From Mycobacterium malmoense (lineage in GTDB: Bacteria > Actinomycetota > Actinomycetes > Mycobacteriales > Mycobacteriaceae): DNA of 64,000 nucleotides. The DNA lies in assembly GCF_019645855.1 (NCBI RefSeq), contig NZ_CP080999.1:1054001-1118000 (forward strand), written 5' to 3'. Made by a program: the position numbers and the translations under genes. Below, one piece after another: positions 45,667-54,035 of the stretch (the stretch's first letter is position 1; every line of letters begins with the position of its first letter). The notes beneath the pieces were generated by a model. It was not told the origin of the DNA, did no database searches, and worked only from the letters and a program-made list of their open reading frames with translations.

Positions 45667-46983
45667 CTATTCGCGCCGGAGCCGTCCGTCGACGAATTGC
45701 TCCAGCTTCTCCCACTCCTGCACCGCCGCGGCGTATGGGGGTTCTGGCTCGCCGACCGAGCCGGGCTCCAGCACGTAGGCCACCAGCTTGCCCAGCGGCC
45801 GGCTCGTGTCGAGCGCCTTGTCGACCGTGCTCTCCTCGGAGTAGTCGCCGATGTCGCGGAGCAGCTCGACGGCCAGGTCGAGTTGGTCGCGATCCACGGC
45901 GTCCGGCCCGTCGGCGATGTCGTCGGCCAGCCCGCTGAGCACGTAGATGTTGTCGTCGGTGACCTCGACCGCCAGTGAGCCGTCGGTGGCGGCGGTACGG
46001 ATGTCGTCGTAGGTGCTCAGATTCGCCAGGTCGTGGTCGTGCTCGTCGGCGAGGTAGCGGGCCAGCGCCCGCTCGGAGCTGAACACGCTGATCCGTCCAT
46101 TGCGGCCCAGGAAGATCGGGCGATCGTCCAGGTAGCAGCGAAGCGTGTATAGCGTGCCGGAACTCGTCATGATGCGAATCGGGTCGATGCCCACCTGAAG
46201 CCAGAAGTCCTTGTCGCCGCCGAGCACGAGGGTGTCGCGCGCCGCGCGGGCCTCCTTTTCGCCGGATGCTTCGGCCCCCGCGGGGGTTTCCGAGGCCTCG
46301 TCGGATGCGGCGGTTTCCTCGGATGCGGCGGTTTCCGTGGCGTCCTCGGAGTCCGTCGCCTCCTGGTCTTCCGGCTCCTCTTCGGGCTCTTCGGCCAGTT
46401 CGTCGGCGGCCTTGGCGGACAGCGCGGCATCGACCTCGGGAGTGCTGATGATCTCTTCGACGGCGCTGAGCGCGTCGTCCCAGCTGCGTCCGATGATCTC
46501 GGAGATCGAGTTCCAGCGTTTCTGGCCGGCTTTACCGGTGAACTGCTCGATCCCGCCGGGGACCGTGCCCAGGCTGGGGTTGCCGTTGAAGAACTTCAAC
46601 ACCGCCGCCAGCTCGCACACCGATCCGATGGACGACACGATTCCCAGGACGGCCGCCAGCGAGGTCACCGACTTCTCGGTCGGCTTTTCCGAGACCAGCT
46701 CCTCGACCGCGACTAGATCGAACTGCTTGTCCGCGGCGGGTTGGAGTTTGTGCGCGTGCGCCGCGGTCAGGCGCTGCCACGCCGGATGGTCGACCAGATC
46801 GTTGTCGGCGCCGGACCGCACGAACGCGACTAGGTCGGCGACGGTGTCGAAGGCGTACAGGTCCTCATCCTTGCCCAGGAACGCCTCCCACTCGTCGCCG
46901 CCGTCGCGCCAGCGGGGTGCCCACACGGTGTAGCGGTCACCGATGGACAGGCTCAGGCGGATGGGCACGAGGTCAGCAGCCAT
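45667..46983 (-). CDS. satS: SatS, SecA2-linked export chaperone (Rv3311-like)
   Basis: 438 residues from ATG 46983. The N-terminal domain (VPIRLSLSIGDRYTVWAPRW, LYAFDTVADLVAFVRSG) and C-terminal domain (FWLQVGIDPIRIMTSSGTLY, LAVEVTDDNIYVLSGLADDI) flank a long acidic low-complexity linker near residues 200-255 rich in Glu, Ala and Ser. No signal peptide is seen, so it is cytosolic. In M. tuberculosis Rv3311 (SatS) protects SapM and helps its SecA2-dependent export. The sapM gene directly upstream (46 bp) supports the assignment. Confidence 0.88.
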   Translation of the reverse strand: MAADLVPIRLSLSIGDRYTVWAPRWRDGGDEWEAFLGKDEDLYAFDTVADLVAFVRSGADNDLVDHPAWQRLTAAHAHKLQPAADKQFDLVAVEELVSEKPTEKSVTSLAAVLGIVSSIGSVCELAAVLKFFNGNPSLGTVPGGIEQFTGKAGQKRWNSISEIIGRSWDDALSAVEEIISTPEVDAALSAKAADELAEEPEEEPEDQEATDSEDATETAASEETAASDEASETPAGAEASGEKEARAARDTLVLGGDKDFWLQVGIDPIRIMTSSGTLYTLRCYLDDRPIFLGRNGRISVFSSERALARYLADEHDHDLANLSTYDDIRTAATDGSLAVEVTDDNIYVLSGLADDIADGPDAVDRDQLDLAVELLRDIGDYSEESTVDKALDTSRPLGKLVAYVLEPGSVGEPEPPYAAAVQEWEKLEQFVDGRLRRE

Positions 46984-47029
46984 GCGGCACAGAATAGCGA
47001 CGGGCGGCGCGAGCGAAGAGCCCGGCCGT

Positions 47030-47923
47030 CTATGCCCCCCAAATGGTGGAGATCGCCGGGGCGTTGGCCGCGTTGCCCGTCTTGGGCAGCCCGTACATCT
47101 GCTCCAGGGTGGAAAGCACGTTGTAGTGGCTGATCTGCTCGTTGTAGGTCCCGGGTACCACGTGCGCGCCGTAGATCACCGTCGGGATCTGGTTGCGGCT
47201 GGAGTTGTCGTCCTCGTCCCAGGTCACGATGAGCAGGCTGTTGTTGGCGATCGCCCAATTCGCATAGCCGGACAGCTGGCGGTTCAGCCAGGTGTCGGCC
47301 GCGGCGATCGAGCCGTCGTGCATGTTGTCGTCGTTGTTGGGGATGACGAACGAGACGGTCGGCAGGCTGGCGTAGTTTCCCATCGGGAACGCGGAGAACG
47401 GCACCGAGTTCGCCGGCGGCACGTTGCTGAAGTTGGCCCAGGGCACGTGCTTGCGCGCGTACTTGCCCGCGCTGCACACCGGTGAGCCGACCGCGGGCAG
47501 GCCTTCGGAATAGCCGACGAATGTGTAACCGGCGGCCAGCAATTCGGAAGCTAGGTTGGGGGTGTTGCCAGCATTGACCGGGCACACGTCCTTGGTCACC
47601 CCCAGCGTGCTGCCGGCAAACAGTGCCAGGTAGTTGGGCTCACTGGGATGGGTTTCGGCGAATGACTGGGCCATGTTTGCGCCGTTGGCGGCCAGCGCGT
47701 TGATGAACGGCGTCGACTTGCTGCCGATGATCTTGCCCTCTGGGCGGTTCTCTTCCACCACGATTACCACGTGCGCGGGTCGCGGCAGCGCGGCCGCGGC
47801 GAGGCCCACACGTGGGGCCAACGGGACCGCCGCCAGCCCCGTCAACGCGACTGCGCCGACCAGCCGCAGCGCTCGATATGTCCTGCCTATCAACCTTTGT
47901 GGACCTTTAATTCGGCTCAGCAC
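47030..47923 (-). CDS. sapM: Secreted acid phosphatase SapM
   Basis: 297 residues if started at GTG 47923; an ATG seven codons upstream (47944) is possible. GTG is preferred because TATACT lies 6 nt before it, the spacing of a leaderless mycobacterial start, and because VLSRIKGPQRLIGRTYRALR aligns with my memory of the SapM N-terminus. The signal peptide ends near AAA. The phosphoesterase domain has HVVIVVEENRPEGKIIGSKS, FAETHPSEPNYLALFAGST and VTWDEDDNSSRNQIPTVIYG. SapM dephosphorylates host PI3P and blocks phagosome maturation. The chaperone gene satS follows. Confidence 0.9.
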   Translation of the reverse strand: MLSRIKGPQRLIGRTYRALRLVGAVALTGLAAVPLAPRVGLAAAALPRPAHVVIVVEENRPEGKIIGSKSTPFINALAANGANMAQSFAETHPSEPNYLALFAGSTLGVTKDVCPVNAGNTPNLASELLAAGYTFVGYSEGLPAVGSPVCSAGKYARKHVPWANFSNVPPANSVPFSAFPMGNYASLPTVSFVIPNNDDNMHDGSIAAADTWLNRQLSGYANWAIANNSLLIVTWDEDDNSSRNQIPTVIYGAHVVPGTYNEQISHYNVLSTLEQMYGLPKTGNAANAPAISTIWGA

Positions 47924-47935
47924 CCGCGGAGTATA
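47924..47935 (-). promoter_or_regulatory. -10 element for leaderless sapM transcript
   Basis: TATACT at 47935-47930 on the minus strand, six bases before the GTG at 47923. It is a perfect TANNNT hexamer in GC-rich surroundings and also overlaps codons 4-5 of the longer ATG-started version. If it is the real -10, the ATG start at 47944 would lie outside the transcript. Confidence 0.55.
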
Positions 47936-48027
47936 TGGGCGCATTTGGCGCGCCGGCGGCGGCGACGCGAGCGTGTCAGCGGAGCATTAGGCAAACGAGG
48001 CCCGATCGTTATATAGGGTCAAACCCC

Positions 48028-48651
48028 GTGGAGGTGCGCGTCGTTGATCACCCGCTGGCGGCGGTACGGCTGACCACGTTGCGCGACGAACGCACCGGCA
48101 ACGCCGCCTTCCGGGCCGCGTTGCGCGACCTGACCGCGATGCTGGTCTACGAGGCCACCCGGGACGCGGCCCGCGAGACGTTTCCGATCCGCACGCCGCT
48201 GGCCGAGACGCTCGGGGTGCGACTGGCCAATCCGCCCCTGCTGGTGCCGGTGCTGCGCGCCGGACTGGGCATGGTCGACCAGGCGCTTGCGCTGTTGCCC
48301 GAGGCCCGCGTGGGATTCGTCGGCGTGGCCCGCGACGAGGAAACCCACCGGGCGGCCGGGTATCTCGAGTCGCTGCCCGACGACCTGGCCGAGCTGCCGG
48401 TGCTGGTCCTCGATCCCATGCTGGCCACCGGCGGGTCGATGACGCACACCGTCGGCCTGCTGCGCCGCGGCGGTGCCACCGAAATCGCCGTGCTCTGCGT
48501 TGTCGCGGCGCCGGAAGGCATTGCGGCCCTTGAGAAATCCGCGCCATACGCGCGACTGTTCACCGTCGCCGTCGACGAGGGGCTCAACGAGGCCGCCTAC
48601 ATCGTGCCCGGCCTTGGCGACGCCGGCGACCGCCAGTTCGGGCCTCGGTGA
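48028..48651 (+). CDS. upp: Uracil phosphoribosyltransferase
   Basis: 207 residues from GTG 48028, the length I remember for Rv3309c; the open frame to 47935 overlaps the sapM promoter and is rejected. TAGGGT at 48014-48019 stands 8 nt before the GTG, so a leaderless transcript is likely. The PRPP loop is VLVLDPMLATGGSMTHTV and uracil-binding segments include VPVLRAGLGMVDQ and YIVPGLGDAGDRQFG. It salvages uracil to UMP. The inserted block 48.7-54.0 kb begins right after it. Confidence 0.95.
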   Translation: MEVRVVDHPLAAVRLTTLRDERTGNAAFRAALRDLTAMLVYEATRDAARETFPIRTPLAETLGVRLANPPLLVPVLRAGLGMVDQALALLPEARVGFVGVARDEETHRAAGYLESLPDDLAELPVLVLDPMLATGGSMTHTVGLLRRGGATEIAVLCVVAAPEGIAALEKSAPYARLFTVAVDEGLNEAAYIVPGLGDAGDRQFGPR

Positions 48652-48739
48652 TGGTCCATAATGATGCCGGCGGGCGGTTGCCGAAGGTGTTGGTGTTTAA
48701 TGGGTTTCGGTGTTCTGGGGTGGGCGTCGGTTCGCTGAT

Positions 48740-49777
48740 TTAGGTTGTTACGGCTGGGTGTGATGCGGTGATTGCGCGTTTCATGTCCGTGGCGCTGACG
48801 TGGAGGACGCAGGGGTCGGCGCGCACGAGTTGTTCGAGGTCGCGGCGATTGGGTGCGAGTCGGTGCAGTCGGCGGAGTCGTGCACGCTGGCAGGTGCGGA
48901 TCACGTCGTGTGCGTAGTGGGCGTTGCCGGCGGCGTCGAGTAGCGTGCCGGGGCCGTACGGGATTGACCGCAGCCGGGCGGCTTCGGCGCGCAGCAGCTC
49001 CCATGCCGTGTCCTCGATGAGGAGGTTCTCCTTGCCGGCTAAGCGGCGGCTAATGGTGATGATTTGGTCGGGGGTGTAGCTGGTGAAGGTGATCGTGGTG
49101 GGAAATTGGTTGGCCAGCCCGGCGTGGGCGGTGAGGAAGTTCTGCATGGGGGTGGCGTGACCGGCGAGGATGACCACGAGTTCGTCGTGGTAGGCCGCCA
49201 TGCACGCTTGCAGGGTGGTGATCGCGTCCACGCCCAAAAAGTGGTCGTCGGTGTCGGGGACCAGCCGGTGGGCGTCGTCGATGAACAGCACCCCGCCGCG
49301 TGCGTCGTCGCACACGTCCTTCATCCTGGCCGCGCTGCGCAAGAGATCACCCCCGACGATGATGTCGTGGGCGGCGACCTCGGTGACGTCCGGACGGGTG
49401 AGGGTGCCCAATCCGAATAGCACTTCGCTGGTTACTCGGGCGAATGTTTTTTTCGCTGTGCCCGGCGCACCCAGGAACACCATGTGGTTTTCCGTGCAGG
49501 GTGTCACTGCGCCGCCGTCGCTCTCCAGTGCGGTGCGCCAGATCGCGAAGCGTTCTTTGGCTTCGGCTAAACCGGTCAGTTCATCGATACGTGCCTGCGC
49601 CCAATCAAGCACCTCCTGACGCTCGGCGGCCAGGACGGCTCCGGCGTCGGTAGTGATGATCCGACAGCCCGGCTCCTCGACAGCCGGGTGTGCCTGCAGG
49701 ACTAACTGGCCGTTCACACTGGCACCGCCGCATGCTGCGTCGTCTTCCTCATCCCATTCTCGCCAGCGAACAGACAT
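48740..49777 (-). CDS. Divergent CbbX/EccA-like AAA+ ATPase
   Basis: 345 residues from ATG 49777 (GTG 49789 is an alternative). After about 75 N-terminal residues comes an AAA+ module like the C-terminal half of type VII EccA/CbbX proteins. Walker A is altered, GAPGTAKKTFAR instead of GPPGTGKTT, and Walker B is VLFIDDAHRLVP with Asp-Asp in place of Asp-Glu. Sensor-like VVILAGHATPMQNFL and FTSYTPDQIITISRRLAGKE follow, with a small-domain end. EccA proteins have a TPR half that is missing here. ATP binding is plausible and hydrolysis uncertain. It is part of the block inserted between upp and pmmB. Confidence 0.82.
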   Translation of the reverse strand: MSVRWREWDEEDDAACGGASVNGQLVLQAHPAVEEPGCRIITTDAGAVLAAERQEVLDWAQARIDELTGLAEAKERFAIWRTALESDGGAVTPCTENHMVFLGAPGTAKKTFARVTSEVLFGLGTLTRPDVTEVAAHDIIVGGDLLRSAARMKDVCDDARGGVLFIDDAHRLVPDTDDHFLGVDAITTLQACMAAYHDELVVILAGHATPMQNFLTAHAGLANQFPTTITFTSYTPDQIITISRRLAGKENLLIEDTAWELLRAEAARLRSIPYGPGTLLDAAGNAHYAHDVIRTCQRARLRRLHRLAPNRRDLEQLVRADPCVLHVSATDMKRAITASHPAVTT

Positions 49778-49972
49778 CAGTGACCCCACCCCAAATTTCA
49801 GGCCACACCGCGCGCGGTAATACCCGCCGGCAGTAAGGAATTAACGCCACAACGCCACCTGGGCGCCACCCGCCAAATCCAGGTCATGTGAGTACCTCCC
49901 ACACCCGGCCGTATGCCGGCGACACCAATCGGGTCGCCGGCACACGCCACAGCAATACAGGCGTTGCGGGGC

Positions 49973-51241
49973 TTACAGCGCCGACAGGATGTGCAGCGCC
50001 AGCGTCGGGAGCTCGACGGACAATGTTGTCGCCAGTGAGCCCGCGATGTTCGACCCCAGCGACGAGCCGAGCGATCCCGCGACGTCCGCGGCCAACGACG
50101 GGCCCAACGACGCCGCGATATTGGTCACCGCCGCGGGGTCGAATGCCTTGAGCACATCGGCCGACAAGCCGGGCAGCTCGGTCGGCAGGCTGGCCATGGC
50201 GCTGCCGCCGCTGAAGGCGGCCGCGCCAGCGGCGTCGGATCCGTTGAAGAAGGGCTGGAAGAAGGCACCCACCACGGGCCACTGGGTGAACAGTTGGTTT
50301 ATGAAGTCACTGACTGCGGTGGCAAGGCTGCCGCCTGCCGCGATGTTTTGCGAGCCGGGAGCGACGAGCGCTTTCGCGAAGGGCGTTCTCCAGACACCCA
50401 GGAACTGTTGAATCCATCCAGCTAGCTGGGGGGTTGTTAAGATCCCGGAGTCGATAGGTTGAAACCGACTTTGCGTATAGCCATTGAATAGCGTATTAAA
50501 TTGCAGGCCGGGGATGTTGAGCAAGTTCGTCACGGCACCGGCTAGGTCCCCGGCCCTCGCGGCTTCGAGCGCGTCCTGAAGTCCGGTACCCGTACCGTAC
50601 ACAATGGCGTCAGGCAGTTTCTCTGTTAAATCGTCGCCAAGGTATATGAGAACACTGGGGTCAAGAAGGCTTGGCGGTATCAACAGGTAGCTGTAAGCAG
50701 TTGTCAGGTTGTCCAACCCGTAACGCGGGATGTTCAAAATTCCTTCTAATGGCTCAAGGATACCGAAAACTATTTGATCAGAAAGAATGCCGAAAATGTC
50801 CTGCATACCGGCCGTAATGTTACCTGCGAAGATATTGTCGAGCCCTGATTGCACCAGCGGCCAAGCGGTCCCGCCGGGGCCGAAGGTGTTGACCAACCCC
50901 GTGGCCGCCGTCTGGTATGCCCCGACGTAGTCGCTTGCATATTGGACCCCGTTCGCGGCGACCTGCTGCGGTACCAGGAATGGGATCTGGCTCCACTGTT
51001 CGTAAAGTGACTGCAGGTTAGTACCCGCCAATTGCAACGCGTCGGTCCAGGTCTGGATCGGGTTCACCACCCCGGGGTCGCTGCTCAGCAGCTGCACGGC
51101 GTGGTGCTCGATGGTGACAGCGCTCCGCTGAAGGTCGGATGCGACATCGTTTAAGACTGCCGGTGTCAGGGCGATCAGGCTGGCGCCTACTGCCGCGGCG
51201 CCCGCGGTGATAAGGGGCCGAAAGGCTGCGAGCTGTTGCAT
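49973..51241 (-). CDS. Secreted mycobacterial helical repeat protein, function unknown
   Basis: 422 residues from ATG 51241, behind GCAAAGGAACAAAG. The N-terminus (PLITAGAAAVGASLIALTPA) is a signal-like helix without a lysine-rich start. The region SSDPGVVNPIQTWTDALQLA is shared, as I remember it, by a large family of M. avium/M. marinum surface proteins. The C-terminal 60 residues repeat LG/AGSL helices (SLAADVAGSLGSSLGSNIAG). There is no PE or PPE motif and no known enzyme motif. The interior has lower GC than its surroundings. It lies between the PGRS-like gene (upstream, 133 bp) and the AAA+ gene (downstream). Confidence 0.8.
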   Translation of the reverse strand: MQQLAAFRPLITAGAAAVGASLIALTPAVLNDVASDLQRSAVTIEHHAVQLLSSDPGVVNPIQTWTDALQLAGTNLQSLYEQWSQIPFLVPQQVAANGVQYASDYVGAYQTAATGLVNTFGPGGTAWPLVQSGLDNIFAGNITAGMQDIFGILSDQIVFGILEPLEGILNIPRYGLDNLTTAYSYLLIPPSLLDPSVLIYLGDDLTEKLPDAIVYGTGTGLQDALEAARAGDLAGAVTNLLNIPGLQFNTLFNGYTQSRFQPIDSGILTTPQLAGWIQQFLGVWRTPFAKALVAPGSQNIAAGGSLATAVSDFINQLFTQWPVVGAFFQPFFNGSDAAGAAAFSGGSAMASLPTELPGLSADVLKAFDPAAVTNIAASLGPSLAADVAGSLGSSLGSNIAGSLATTLSVELPTLALHILSAL

Positions 51242-51374
51242 GCGCTTTGTTCCTTTGCTGTCTGAGATCTTTGGTGTTCGTAGACGGGTGTGTCGCGTCG
51301 TTATTACGCGTCATAAGTTTTTGTGATGGCCGTATGCCTATAGCGAGTAGAAAGTTCTTACGTTCGCTAGGCTG

Positions 51375-52652
51375 TTAAAAACCGTTGGCGCCGGCACTCC
51401 CGATTTGGCCGAAGAATCCAGCTAGGCCACCGGCGCCGCCGTAACCATAGCCAGCGACGCTGCTGGTGCCGGCGGCACCACCGTTGCCGCCACTACCGGC
51501 CAGCACGCCGCCTAAACCGCCGCCACCGCCGTAACCGCCGTAACCGTTGCTGGACGCTCCGGCCGGAGCCCCCTTACCACCAACACCCCCATTACCGATC
51601 AGGAAGCCACCATTACCGCCGGCGCCACCGGTGGAACCGCCACTGGCAGCAGCGCTGGCACCGGCGTTACCACCGGGGCCGCCGTTGCCGAACAAAAAGC
51701 CACCGTTACCGCCGACCCCCCCTATACCGCCGTAGCCGGTTACGGCGGCACCGCCGACACCACCAGCGCCGCCGTTACCCATCAGGACTCCGCCGGCGCC
51801 ACCGGCCCCGCCCTGGATTGCAAAGGGACCGCCGCTGCCGCCGAAGCCAGCACCTCCCGTACCACCGTTGCCGATCAGGCCAGCGGCACCGCCTGCGAAA
51901 CCCGCCGGGTGCGTTGCGGTGCCGGCCACACCGGCTCCGCCGTCGCCGAATAGGAAGCCGCCATCGCTGAGGTTGCCGAACTGCCCCGTACTGCCGAAGA
52001 GCGAGGTGTTGGTTCCGGTGAAATTGTTGACGCCATTGCCAATGAGATCGCGTCCGAACAAGTTGACGAACGGCGCATTGACAACCCCATCCACGTTCTG
52101 ACCGGTTGGGCTGGCAATCCACGACTCACCGGCCGCGTGAAGCGCGTTATAAAAAATGTTGAACGGGTCATAAATAGCTTGGTAAATAAGCAGATTCAAC
52201 TGAGCAGCAGGGTCCCCGCTGACAGTAGCCGCACTTAAACCACCGGCGCCGAGGACAGCTGCGGCGCTCGCATGCATGCTCTCGAAGGCGGCATTCAGCC
52301 CGCCGGCATTGACGGCGGCGGCGCTCACGTTGAGGCTGTTGGTGATGCCTTCGAGGGCGGCTGTGTGGATGCCTTCGAAGGCGGCGGTGCCCGCATTGAT
52401 GCCTTCCAGGGCTACGGTGCCCGCGTTAATGCCTTCCAGGGCAGCTGTGCTGGCGGCCCCGATGAGGGGTTGGATGATGGGGTCGATAATCGTGTCGAGC
52501 ACGCCGGCGTGGGCCGGAGGTGCAGCGACCATCGGGGCCATCGCCGCAGTTAAAAACGCGCCGGCAGCGGTGCCCAGGCCGATCACGCGGCCGCGCCGGC
52601 TCGCCTTCGCGTTGCGGCGATTCCGCCGCATACTGTGTTGTTTACGCTTCAT
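51375..52652 (-). CDS. PGRS-like glycine-rich protein with Sec-type signal and no PE domain
   Basis: 425 residues from ATG 52652. The N-terminus is strongly basic (MKRKQHSMRRNRRNAKASRR), followed by a hydrophobic core and PAHAGV, a long Sec-type signal. Residues about 65-115 are degenerate repeats of ALEGINAGT/AFEGIHTA. From about residue 230 to the end are GGAGG/GNGG units (GLIGNGGTGGAGFGGSGG, GVLMGNGGAGGVGGAA), as in PE_PGRS proteins. The PE domain that would direct ESX-5 export is absent. Between them NLLIYQAIYDPFNIFYNALH resembles a linker. It is probably surface or secreted. Confidence 0.85.
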   Translation of the reverse strand: MKRKQHSMRRNRRNAKASRRGRVIGLGTAAGAFLTAAMAPMVAAPPAHAGVLDTIIDPIIQPLIGAASTAALEGINAGTVALEGINAGTAAFEGIHTAALEGITNSLNVSAAAVNAGGLNAAFESMHASAAAVLGAGGLSAATVSGDPAAQLNLLIYQAIYDPFNIFYNALHAAGESWIASPTGQNVDGVVNAPFVNLFGRDLIGNGVNNFTGTNTSLFGSTGQFGNLSDGGFLFGDGGAGVAGTATHPAGFAGGAAGLIGNGGTGGAGFGGSGGPFAIQGGAGGAGGVLMGNGGAGGVGGAAVTGYGGIGGVGGNGGFLFGNGGPGGNAGASAAASGGSTGGAGGNGGFLIGNGGVGGKGAPAGASSNGYGGYGGGGGLGGVLAGSGGNGGAAGTSSVAGYGYGGAGGLAGFFGQIGSAGANGF

Positions 52653-54035
52653 CTGAGCGCCTTTCTGTCATGACCGATAGAGCGATGTGTCCGAGTCGTA
52701 CTTAGGAAAGACCTAGGTATTGGCGATTTTTGGTCTGGTTCACCGCGTGTTTTTGGCTAGCAACAGGGTGAATATACCTAAGAATTACGTTGAGAAAATC
52801 GCGTAATACCATGGGCAATTAGCCGTGATATGAGGAATTCTGCAGCAAAAAGCTCACCCAAAAAGACCCAAAAAAATTATCGGCGTTCTAGAAATGCTTA
52901 CCGCTGTTACCGCACCCCGCGACCCGGCCGCATTGCTCGCAGTGGGCAACTCGCCACGCACGCCGACCGCACCATCGACTCCTGCTTGCGGGGTCGCCCG
53001 CTCCTTCTCCTCCGGTGGGTCACCGAACCCAACGAACACCCCTGCACCACATCCCGTCCCGCACCGCGCGACCACCCACCTACCGGATTCCGCCACCACC
53101 GAAACCCGACGCTTAACACTCGGTGACCTGTAAGGCGCGGCCACAGAAAACCAGGTTTGACCTGCGGGTCTTCCTGGGGAGCGTCCCGAAATAGTGGGCA
53201 CGAGGGTCGGCTTGTAGGGCGTGGTGGTGGCCTAGGTGGGCCTAGATGTGGCCTAAGTGCCCACGAGGAAGACCAGTTCGGGGACGACTGTGGTAGAAGA
53301 TCGTGCGATCCCCGCGTTGGGTCACGCTGCTGTCAAGCGGGACCCACCTGTGGTCGCCGAAACCGCAGTCCGTCAAGCATGACCAGCCGGTGCCGCTCGA
53401 GGTGTCGGGCCAATTCCGCCTTGTCTCGCATGGCCACCGTGACCCGCCGGATACGCACTTACGAAGTGGGGCCATAGCAAAATCAGAAATTCGCGATATG
53501 CCGTTGTCAAACGGCCCTACAGCAATGGGTACAGCTATCTTGAGTGGTGAGCGAGCGCGGTCCCGCGTGCTACCGGTAGGTACTTTCAAACTGACCTATC
53601 AGGGCACCTGAGCAATGTTGCTATCACGCGCAAATACAACATCGCTGCCAGCGATTTTTTGACTTGGCGAAGGTTGCTAGGCTATGTATCCGCCGAAGCG
53701 ATCACCCACTACCCGCCGAAAATCCTGCGGCTCAGGTTCTTCTTAGGTATGTCCAGTTCGTCGGCCCGTAAGGACCGGCCTGCACCATCAAACACCCAGC
53801 TCGGCCCCCTTTCAATGTCGAACGACGCGGCAGGCTCCAAACCAGACCGCTTGTATCGCGCCCACGGTCGCGCAGGATCGTTCAGCAGCACCGCATATAC
53901 GAACACGGACCACCTGTCATCGGTCAACGTGGATGATCGCGAATCGCTCCGTCGTCGCATACCCTGAAGTGGTTGCCCGACAGTCTTTTTGGATCTGGCG
54001 GGTTCTCTTGGCGACTACCCCAGACCGTCCGCGGC
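52653..54035. other. Gene-poor 1.4-kb stretch at the end of the inserted block
   Basis: Local base composition is patchy and AT-richer than the rest (for example around 52740-52880 and 53640-53700). Several short frames exist on both strands but none has a recognisable motif or a convincing ribosome site. The best candidate is a minus-strand frame 53709-53960 of 83 codons (DRWSVFVYAVLLNDPARPW, then FDIERGPSWVFDGAGRSL), which looks protein-like but is unassigned. The first 150 bp presumably hold the promoter of the PGRS-like gene. No repeats or RNA genes are seen. Confidence 0.5.
53709..53960 (-). CDS. Hypothetical small protein or gene fragment
   Basis: 83 codons with a balanced, protein-like composition: LTDDRWSVFVYAVLLNDPAR, RYKRSGLEPAASFDIERGPS, WVFDGAGRSLRADELDIPKK. 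No family is recognised and no good ribosome site precedes its ATG. It could be the tail of a decayed gene whose front has been lost towards the pmmB side. Confidence 0.25.
   Translation of the reverse strand: MRRRSDSRSSTLTDDRWSVFVYAVLLNDPARPWARYKRSGLEPAASFDIERGPSWVFDGAGRSLRADELDIPKKNLSRRIFGG

Noticed and set aside
51375..52652. PE_PGRS annotation for the Gly-rich protein
   Set aside because: There is no PE domain at its N-terminus; a basic Sec-type signal is there instead, so I describe it as PGRS-like only.
52830..53611. Several 80-110 codon frames in the gene-poor stretch
   Set aside because: Overlapping frames on both strands, no ribosome sites or recognisable motifs, and Arg/Pro/Ser-rich composition typical of non-coding high-GC DNA.
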